Part shown: positions 1 through 6,052 of the stretch, one piece after another
Layout: every line of letters starts with the position of its first letter
How positions within the stretch are numbered: the stretch's first letter is position 1
DNA from: a virus
IMG/VR virus record: IMGVR_UViG_3300042473_000568
Span: 1 to 29,909 of that record
Strand: one strand, 5' to 3'
DNA: 29,909 bases
The notes under the pieces: model-generated
Database searches by the model: none
Told to the model about the DNA's origin: nothing
What the model saw: the letters and a program-made list of their open reading frames with translations, nothing else
Program-made: the position numbers and the translations under genes

Positions 1-1130
1 AGGCCCTCGGGAATCACGCCCATGTTCACTAGGTCGATCTTCTCCATCCGTTCCATGTCACCATCAGCGACATTACGGAAGAGCCAGAGCATCTGCTCAA
101 AGACCGAGTCGGTGAACTTACAGCGCAGGCGATTTTGAAGGTGGCACACCGCATAAAGCAGGTAGCCAAGGGAACGCACCGAGTGCCAGCGGAACGGCGG
201 AACCACAGCGCCGTCAGCGAACTGGATGTGCATCAGCTCGAAGATATCCCGGCCGTAGCAGCGGTCGCCGGCATCGAAGAGCCATTGGCCAGCGGTCTGC
301 ATATTACCGATGCCGCTGTTGTACTGGTCAACGATGATGCGGCGGCGCCAAGAAGGATCGTCGCTGGTCGTGTCTAGGAAGTAGAAATCGTAGCACCGCA
401 GCACCGGAGTCGCATCGGAACCCCAGTAACCAGAGTTCTCCTTGAAGTCTTCCTCAATCTTTTCAGGGAAGTATTGGCCGGACCAATCATTCACCTGGAG
501 ACTCGATGCCTCGCGCTGGATCATCGCGGCCAGCAGCTCGTTCACCAGCTTTAGGTTCCAGCCGGGATCGACGTTCTCACCGCGAGTCATGCGGATTAGG
601 TCCGCAGCTGTGAAGGAGGTGTAGATCGCGAAGTGCGACATATTCTCCATCGTGGTCAGCGTGTTCGTAGGAACCAAAATGTCTTCGGTTCCACGAGCCG
701 ACGGGCACCATTCACGATCACGTAGCCAAGTCACCGGCCCGATACCATGAAGAACCGTCGCAGCAAACTGAGATTCCAAGACCGTGGAATACTTCGGAGA
801 CCGCTTCATCACGCGGTTCAACTGCTTGGTAATGATGTTGCCCCACTCGGTGCGCTTATCCCGGGGGCCGGTATCAAGGCCCACAGAAAAGTAATTCTGA
901 GGCTTTAGGAACGCGTTCGTAAACTGCTGGCGTGCCGCATGAATGATGCGCGTACCTTCCAGGAAGTTGACGTTTGTCTGGATCTTGTTGTCGCGAGCCT
1001 CCTCTTCGCTGTATGGAGGATTACCGTTAAAGGTAGCGTTAATGCGAGCGCGATTGCGAGAACGAGGCTGTTCAGCCTCTAGCATCGCACTAACAACATT
1101 CCAGACTCTACTTGGTTCTTTGAAACTCAT
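1..1130 (-). CDS. Phage portal protein, C-terminus cut by window edge
   Basis: The frame is open on the minus strand from an ATG at 1130 to the left edge (about 376 codons), so the 3' part lies outside the window. It starts MSFKEPSRVWNVVSAMLEAE and continues with an arginine/asparagine-rich stretch and an FNGNPPYSEEEA motif at about residues 36-47, the N-terminal signature I associate with portal proteins of short-tailed phages. A portal is the dodecameric ring at one capsid vertex through which DNA is packaged and ejected and to which the tail attaches. The gene starts 7 bases after the stop of the upstream cysteine-motif gene and sits in the same leftward block as the terminase, which supports the call. 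No Shine-Dalgarno sequence is visible. The portal assignment is inference from pattern and context; a collar/connector protein is the alternative. Confidence 0.75.
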   Translation of the reverse strand, partial: MSFKEPSRVWNVVSAMLEAEQPRSRNRARINATFNGNPPYSEEEARDNKIQTNVNFLEGTRIIHAARQQFTNAFLKPQNYFSVGLDTGPRDKRTEWGNIITKQLNRVMKRSPKYSTVLESQFAATVLHGIGPVTWLRDREWCPSARGTEDILVPTNTLTTMENMSHFAIYTSFTAADLIRMTRGENVDPGWNLKLVNELLAAMIQREASSLQVNDWSGQYFPEKIEEDFKENSGYWGSDATPVLRCYDFYFLDTTSDDPSWRRRIIVDQYNSGIGNMQTAGQWLFDAGDRCYGRDIFELMHIQFADGAVVPPFRWHSVRSLGYLLYAVCHLQNRLRCKFTDSVFEQMLWLFRNVADGDMERMEKIDLVNMGVIPEG

Positions 1131-1137
1131 ATTGATC

Positions 1138-1530
1138 TCAGATTGCTTTTCGTTCCTGCGAAATCCAGCATTTATCAGGCATTTCACGATCGCCTAGATA
1201 ACTCAGTGGCACCCAGACCTTGAGTTTAAGATAGCAGCCGCAGACTTCGCAGGTGCCAGCATTAGACTCACCTTGAAGGATCATAGCCATGTCGTGGCGC
1301 AGTTGCTCCTGCTCAATGATAACCTCAGCGACAGTCTTCTCGATCGCGTCTGGCTTCGTTGGTTTGTTGTGTAGGCAGTGCAGACACGTATCAAGACGAT
1401 GCTGCGCTACTGAGCGATCAACGGGAATACCGCCATCGCCCAGCCATTCCGCAAGAATCCTTACCCCTTGCGCCGTATTTTTAACCCTTTCCACCGCACG
1501 AGCGACAGCCTGATACCCTTGGTTGAGCAT
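1138..1530 (-). CDS. Small CxxC-motif protein upstream of portal
   Basis: This is a 130-residue protein of unknown function. A WLGDGGIPV segment is followed by a CLHCLHN motif and later by a CEVCGCYLKLKV motif and a final DKCW. The two paired-cysteine clusters suggest a metal-binding fold. I recall similar WLGDGG...CxxC...CxxCxC proteins next to portal/terminase genes in many uncultured phages, but I cannot name a family. The start is uncertain: a GTG at 1596 gives 152 residues but overlaps the upstream gene by 116 bases; the ATG at 1530 used here reduces this to 50 bases; a GTG at 1494 would leave 14. None has a good ribosome binding site. The stop is 7 bases before the portal start, so translational coupling is likely. 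Confidence 0.7.
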   Translation of the reverse strand: MLNQGYQAVARAVERVKNTAQGVRILAEWLGDGGIPVDRSVAQHRLDTCLHCLHNKPTKPDAIEKTVAEVIIEQEQLRHDMAMILQGESNAGTCEVCGCYLKLKVWVPLSYLGDREMPDKCWISQERKAI

Positions 1531-1759
1531 TAGTTTGAGTGGATTGAGTTGTTGTTTGCTGGGGAAGACGAGCTTTTGTGTAGGCTTCCAAATCACTCAC
1601 CGCTTTTTCAAATGACGACGGAAGGTGGTTAGCAACCCGGTGCTGCTGGATCAATCGCGCCATCGAATGAAAATCGTAATTCATCGGGTTTGGCGCGGTC
1701 CACTTGGTTGCGGGTTCGTAGAACTGCCATCCACCGTTTGGAAACGTGTTGTAATTCAT
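1481..1759 (-). CDS. Hypothetical 92-residue protein with C-terminal CxxC
   Basis: I do not recognise this protein. Its N-terminus is rich in aromatic residues and asparagine/proline (MNYNTFPNGGWQFYEP). A helical middle is followed by a low-complexity Gln/Thr stretch, and it ends in SGCRSCGGKG. The terminal CxxC resembles the short cysteine tails of small structural or assembly proteins, and two cysteine-pair genes in a row are notable. It lies 12 bases downstream of the SSB stop and overlaps the next gene, so it belongs to the leftward terminase-portal operon. Upstream of the ATG there is only a weak AGG-type ribosome binding site. A role in head assembly is a guess from position. Confidence 0.65.
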   Translation of the reverse strand: MNYNTFPNGGWQFYEPATKWTAPNPMNYDFHSMARLIQQHRVANHLPSSFEKAVSDLEAYTKARLPQQTTTQSTQTNAQPRVSGCRSCGGKG

Positions 1760-1771
1760 GCTGCCTGATTT

Positions 1772-2191
1772 TTAAAACGGCAGATCATCGGCGTCGAGAT
1801 CAGGCTTCGGCGCAGTCGGCGCGGACTCCTGGCGCGGCGCGGACGCGACACCTTCGCTGCGTTCCTTAAGAAACTGGAAGGTTTCGATCATAATCCGAGT
1901 GGTGGACCGCTTGTCGCCGGTCTTCTTGTCGTCCCACTCTTCCCGGGTTAGACGCCCTTCAATCATCAACGGATTACCTTTCCTGACGTATTGAGCGAGC
2001 GTTTCAGCCTGCTTCCCGAACGCCTTGCACTCAGCAAAGTACACGTCTTCCTTTTCCTCACCAGCCTCGGTCTTCCAGCGGCGATTCACTGCCATGCTGA
2101 GATTACAAACAGCAGTCCCTTTCGGAAGGTACTTGAGTTCTACGTCTCGGGTGAGGTTGCCGATCAGGATGACTTTGTTGAATGATGCCAT
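1772..2191 (-). CDS. ssb: Single-stranded DNA-binding protein (SSB)
   Basis: This 139-residue protein is a standard-length bacterial/phage SSB. It begins MASFNKVILIGNLTRDVELK, the typical first strand of the SSB OB-fold, with the conserved NRRW segment (about residues 36-39), the AFGKQAE motif and the VRKGNPLMIEGRL segment following in order to about residue 110. The linker is short and proline/alanine rich, and the last residues, DDLPF, form the acidic tip that recruits partner proteins. SSB coats single-stranded DNA during replication and recombination and would pair functionally with the RecT/RecE-like proteins encoded at 23.3-25.1 kb. Oddly, it lies between the terminase (4 bases upstream) and the head genes rather than in the early operon, so it is probably co-transcribed with packaging genes. 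No clear ribosome binding site is seen. Confidence 0.95.
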   Translation of the reverse strand: MASFNKVILIGNLTRDVELKYLPKGTAVCNLSMAVNRRWKTEAGEEKEDVYFAECKAFGKQAETLAQYVRKGNPLMIEGRLTREEWDDKKTGDKRSTTRIMIETFQFLKERSEGVASAPRQESAPTAPKPDLDADDLPF

Positions 2192-2195
2192 AAGG

Positions 2196-3968
2196 TTAGG
2201 AATAGGTTAGCGAATGCTCAGTATCCATCGTGCGACGCTTATCTGACAGACGTGTCAGCCACTTTGGTGTCTGTCGCTTGACAATACCAACCCCCTGCCC
2301 GCCTGCAATCTCAAATCCCGTTCTGCGAGCCATTTCGAGTGCGACCACGAAAGAGTCCCATAAATCAGGGGATCGGCCCATGCGTTCCTTGGTTTTGTGC
2401 TTGGGCTCCACGTCGATCAAACCAGTGCGGGAAATTCCCCATTCGCGCATCGACCCTTCCTCGGCGACTTCCCGGGGAAGTTTCCTCAGCTGCTTGGATT
2501 CGATCAGCAGGCGCGACGAATACCAAAGGGCCGTGACCATCTTGCCGTAGGCTTCACGCTCGGTCTTTGGATCACCTTTCCGAACAGGGCGATCCGTCGG
2601 GCGACCACCAAACTCGATTGGCACAACCTCAGGCGACCACAGGCGGGCAAACGCAGACATCAGCGTGCCGCGTCCAGTGGAATCGAATCCCACCTGATTA
2701 GGCGGGATGTTGCGCTGCTTGCAGTAAAGAAGCACGTACTCGGCAATCTGCTCCTCCGCCTGCTGCGCTTTGACGGCCGTCACAGGGATTACGATCGGGG
2801 CCTCAGCGAATGCTAGCACGATTCGCCCAGTGCTGTCCGGACCGTACTGAAGGTCGATCATAACGCATCGGTCACCACCGATGCCTGAGTACGCCGCGTC
2901 GATCCCGATGATTCGTGTGATCTTGTCGGCGCCCTGCCAAATAATTTCATCGAACGCCTGGTTCTGCTCGCACAGCGACATGGTTACCACGCGCCGCGTA
3001 CCGCCGTCTCGGGGCAGCAGCCCGAGGTTCATCATCGAGAACTGCAACGAGTCTCGGCCGTAGTAATCCAAGTCCGCCTGAATCTGCTCTGGCGTGATAA
3101 TGCCTCGGTACGGATTGGTTCCTTTCGGAAACTTCGCGTTCGGAGTGTCGTACCCGCACAGCTGGACAGCAACCCCTCCTGGCGCCCGCGTTCTCCAGGT
3201 GCGTGTCTGCTCAAGGTATTCAATGCCTTCCCAGCCACCCATCGTAGAGTGCGGCTCGCAGACTACCCCAAGCGCGTCGTTGCGGTCCTTGGGATTCCCC
3301 ATCGCGATCAGCTTAAACTCCGGATTCTTGCGAAGGTTAGCGACTGAATCGAGGAACCCTCGGCTCATAAGAGACGCCTCGTCTGCAATCAGCATCACTC
3401 GGTCGTTCTTGAGCCCGACGTAGTTCGAGAGACCAACAAACGTACCGCCAACCTTGCACGCCACGCCGATGATTCCGTCGCGGAAATCCTGCGCCTCGGC
3501 GTCTTGGTCAGAACTGGTCAGGATAAACCGGCTCTCGATAACGCGCCCAGGAAGCCATTCCCGGCGGGCCTTAGCCTTGTTGTGCAACTCCTTGATAGAG
3601 CCCCAGATTCGCAGCTGGAGACCCTCACGCGTCGTTGACGACATGATGATTGAGGTGCCAGTCGGGTAGATGTAGAACGTGCAGAGCCCGAAAGCTGCGG
3701 AGGTGTAGGTCTTGCCAGATGATCCTGGGCCCATGATTCCAACCTCTTGATTTTCCGCAAAAGTCTTAATCAGCAGGTCAGACCAGATGTGCCAATCGAA
3801 GTGAGGCCAAAGCGCCGTCATGGCCGCTTTGAAGTGATGATATTTCCCGCATCCGTACTTGACGCCACCGGACATTATGTAACCGCCGCGACGAACCATT
3901 TCGGCTTCGATGAGAAAGCGGTCTTTTGTACGCCACGGTATAGACAGGTAATCTGGGCTTTCATTCAT
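2196..3968 (-). CDS. terL: Terminase large subunit (packaging ATPase-nuclease)
   Basis: This is the DNA-packaging motor: it hydrolyses ATP to pump DNA through the portal and cuts the concatemer. With the ATG at 3968 (MNESPDYLSIPW) it has 590 residues. Counting from that start, a Walker A P-loop GPGSSGKT is near residue 80, Walker B VMLIADEA near 191 and a coupling motif AMGNP near 222. The RNase H-like nuclease domain follows, with GIDAAYSG (Asp near 357), VGFDSTG (Asp near 429) and SPDLWDSF (Asp near 535). All expected catalytic motifs are present, so the enzyme looks intact. The frame could extend upstream to 4052, but this would run antisense through the start of the divergent tail gene, and the extra residues look non-coding. 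It is the first gene of the leftward block, 4 bases before ssb. No small terminase subunit is visible in the window. Confidence 0.95.
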   Translation of the reverse strand: MNESPDYLSIPWRTKDRFLIEAEMVRRGGYIMSGGVKYGCGKYHHFKAAMTALWPHFDWHIWSDLLIKTFAENQEVGIMGPGSSGKTYTSAAFGLCTFYIYPTGTSIIMSSTTREGLQLRIWGSIKELHNKAKARREWLPGRVIESRFILTSSDQDAEAQDFRDGIIGVACKVGGTFVGLSNYVGLKNDRVMLIADEASLMSRGFLDSVANLRKNPEFKLIAMGNPKDRNDALGVVCEPHSTMGGWEGIEYLEQTRTWRTRAPGGVAVQLCGYDTPNAKFPKGTNPYRGIITPEQIQADLDYYGRDSLQFSMMNLGLLPRDGGTRRVVTMSLCEQNQAFDEIIWQGADKITRIIGIDAAYSGIGGDRCVMIDLQYGPDSTGRIVLAFAEAPIVIPVTAVKAQQAEEQIAEYVLLYCKQRNIPPNQVGFDSTGRGTLMSAFARLWSPEVVPIEFGGRPTDRPVRKGDPKTEREAYGKMVTALWYSSRLLIESKQLRKLPREVAEEGSMREWGISRTGLIDVEPKHKTKERMGRSPDLWDSFVVALEMARRTGFEIAGGQGVGIVKRQTPKWLTRLSDKRRTMDTEHSLTYS

Positions 3969-4011
3969 CTTGCGGGAATGCTGCTGCGGCCTTTCAATAC
4001 GTTCAAGCGTC

Positions 4012-6051
4012 ATGGTCGCAGAAAAAAATCGCATAGTAGATGGCCTCCTCACCGCTGAAGGTGGGGTGGATAGCGGTTTTTCGCCCTCACTTATTCAACC
4101 GAACCAGCTAGCATGGGCGGTAAACACGACGGTGCGCGGAGGATTCCCGAAAGCGCGACCTGGAATTTGGACCAAACTGCTGACGTTTAACGATCCCGCT
4201 GTTCTCTACAACGGAGGTTACTACAACGCTGCGGTGCAATCGGCGTTTAAAGAGGGGTTTTTTCAAGGGTGCGGATCTTACACCAACGACAACGGAGACC
4301 CCTACATTTACGCTTCAATCGGAGGCAAAGTCTTCCAGATCGACATAGGAAATAATTTCCTAGTCACAGATCAAACTCCGCAAACCAGCACATTTTCCGT
4401 AAGCACACGTGGCCGCGTGTCAAATGTTGCGACTTACGTTTGCGGAGCGCCGCATGGGCTATTTCCAGGAATGGTGGTGCGACTTCCGGAACCTGTCGGA
4501 GCAAGTTTTTCCGCAGGATTTTTCGGAGACTTCATTGTCCAGACGATTCCCAGCCCAACAACTTTCACGACCTACAGCCCAGGAGTTGATGCCGGACCTC
4601 TTCTGGGGCCGAATTTCACCGGATATTTGCTAGCGGCAAATAATCCGAATGCGGATCACGTTTACTTTCAGCAGGCAGAGAACTGGTTAATCATTCAAGA
4701 CGAGCAGAATGCGCCATATCTCTACGACGGAACTTCGTTTAGACGAGCTGCAAGCAATGAGGTTCCCGTTGGAGGCCCGATGGCTTATGGAAAAGGCCGG
4801 CTCTGGGTTGCCAATGGATCAGAATACTACGGCGGAGACCTAGTCTACGGCGATCCTGCTTTTGGTCGAGACAGCGTGATTCGATTCACGGAAAACACGT
4901 TCATCAATGAAGGCGGCGCCTTTGCGGTCTCAAACGGTCCGATTACAGGGCTGGCATTCGCGGCCAACCTGGACACGTCCCTTGGCGACGGCGACCTACT
5001 GGTGTTCACCCCGACCGCCACTTACGCGTTTAACGCGCCTGTGGACCGGGATGTTTGGAAGGATCTCAGTTATCCTATCCAGCGATTTGCACTCCTGAAC
5101 TTCGGATCGTTCAACCACGAATCCATCGTGCCGGTAAACGGTGATCTTTTCTTCCGTGCTCAGGACGGTATTCGCTCGTTGATCTACGCCAGGCGCGACT
5201 TTACTGAGCTTGGAAATACTCCGATCAGCCGACAAGTGACCCGTGCGTTGGCTTACGACACGGATTTTTACCTGACGGCTGCTAGCTCCGTGAACTTTGA
5301 CAATCGGATGCTGATGACCATTCAGCCTCAGAAGGTCAACAACCGAGGTATCGTACATCGAGGGGTCGTAGTGCTGGACTTTGATCTGGTCTCGGGCATA
5401 GGCAGAAAACTCCCGCCGGCATGGGAGGGAGTCTGGACTGGAGTCGATGTGTTCCAGATGCTGACGATCCGAATCCAGAAGCAAGAACGCTGCTTTATGT
5501 TTGGACTGAATCAAGGGGACATCGGTCTTTTTGAAGTCACGAAGAACGGCCAGTTTGACTTCGATGGGTTCGATGATGTACCGATCGACTGGACCATTGA
5601 GACCCGCTCACTGACATTTGGTGAACCCACAAACAAAAAGCGCCTTGTTAGCGCCGAGCAGTGGTATGACCAGGTGATGGGCAATATCGAAGCCAAGGTC
5701 TACTTCAAGGCTAACGAGGGTGAGTGCTGGCAACCATGGGCCGAGATTAAAGACTGCGCCAAGTACCGCAACTGCGAGCCGGGCGAGATTTCCTGCCCTC
5801 CTGCGGTGATTAACTGCCAAGAGGTCAAATACTACCAGCCGCCAGCCAGATCGCGCATTGCCCTCCCGCAGCCTCCGGACAAGTGTGACGTGCAGACCGG
5901 AGGGTTTACTCGTGATGGTTACGAGTTCCAGTTGCGCTACGTGAACACTGGCCGCTTCCGGCTCAAGCGCGTGGCAATGGTTGCTCAACGCCTTCAGGAA
6001 GATATCTATGGCGATCTGAGCCGCGTTGCCTGCCCGTTACTCTCCGAATAG
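4012..6051 (+). CDS. Tail hub/stabilisation protein (P22 gp10-like)
   Basis: This 679-residue protein is probably the beta-propeller-type tail hub that plugs the portal channel in short-tailed phages. The N-terminus has the signature of this group: GGVDSGFSPSLIQPNQLAWA followed by VRGGFPKARPG. The body has repeated aromatic/Gly-Asp strands consistent with propeller blades (for example PYLYDGTSFRR, GRLWVANGSEYYGGD, DLFFRAQDGIRSL). A roughly 60-residue module inserted at 4408-4600 matches modules repeated in the next gene. A cysteine-rich stretch (five Cys over about 60 residues, roughly residues 571-627) lies near the C-terminus. An ATG at 3970 is in frame, but the start at 4012 (MVAEKNRIVDG) is preferred because it avoids overlap with the divergent terminase start. 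The stop is one base before the tailspike ATG. Confidence 0.8.
   Translation: MVAEKNRIVDGLLTAEGGVDSGFSPSLIQPNQLAWAVNTTVRGGFPKARPGIWTKLLTFNDPAVLYNGGYYNAAVQSAFKEGFFQGCGSYTNDNGDPYIYASIGGKVFQIDIGNNFLVTDQTPQTSTFSVSTRGRVSNVATYVCGAPHGLFPGMVVRLPEPVGASFSAGFFGDFIVQTIPSPTTFTTYSPGVDAGPLLGPNFTGYLLAANNPNADHVYFQQAENWLIIQDEQNAPYLYDGTSFRRAASNEVPVGGPMAYGKGRLWVANGSEYYGGDLVYGDPAFGRDSVIRFTENTFINEGGAFAVSNGPITGLAFAANLDTSLGDGDLLVFTPTATYAFNAPVDRDVWKDLSYPIQRFALLNFGSFNHESIVPVNGDLFFRAQDGIRSLIYARRDFTELGNTPISRQVTRALAYDTDFYLTAASSVNFDNRMLMTIQPQKVNNRGIVHRGVVVLDFDLVSGIGRKLPPAWEGVWTGVDVFQMLTIRIQKQERCFMFGLNQGDIGLFEVTKNGQFDFDGFDDVPIDWTIETRSLTFGEPTNKKRLVSAEQWYDQVMGNIEAKVYFKANEGECWQPWAEIKDCAKYRNCEPGEISCPPAVINCQEVKYYQPPARSRIALPQPPDKCDVQTGGFTRDGYEFQLRYVNTGRFRLKRVAMVAQRLQEDIYGDLSRVACPLLSE
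4408..4600 (+). repeat. Tail module copy in hub gene
   Basis: This segment encodes RGRVSNVATYVCGAPHGLFP and then a strand pattern ending SPTTFTTYSPGVDAGP. It matches the R-x-x-GVATYxT-x-PHGL...PTxTxFT...PGPD pattern found repeatedly in the tailspike gene. Only the protein pattern is conserved, not the DNA. Confidence 0.75.
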
Positions 6052-6052
6052 T

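Noticed and set aside
135-1197. Plus-strand frames over the portal region
   Set aside because: They are antisense to the long minus-strand portal frame and show no protein-like pattern.
3969-4052. N-terminal extension of the terminase frame to 4052
   Set aside because: It would run antisense through the start of the hub gene, and the residues look non-conserved; the ATG at 3968 fits better.
4996-5514. 172-codon minus-strand frame inside the hub gene
   Set aside because: It is a shadow of the plus-strand coding sequence, with low-complexity, non-conserved composition and no start context.
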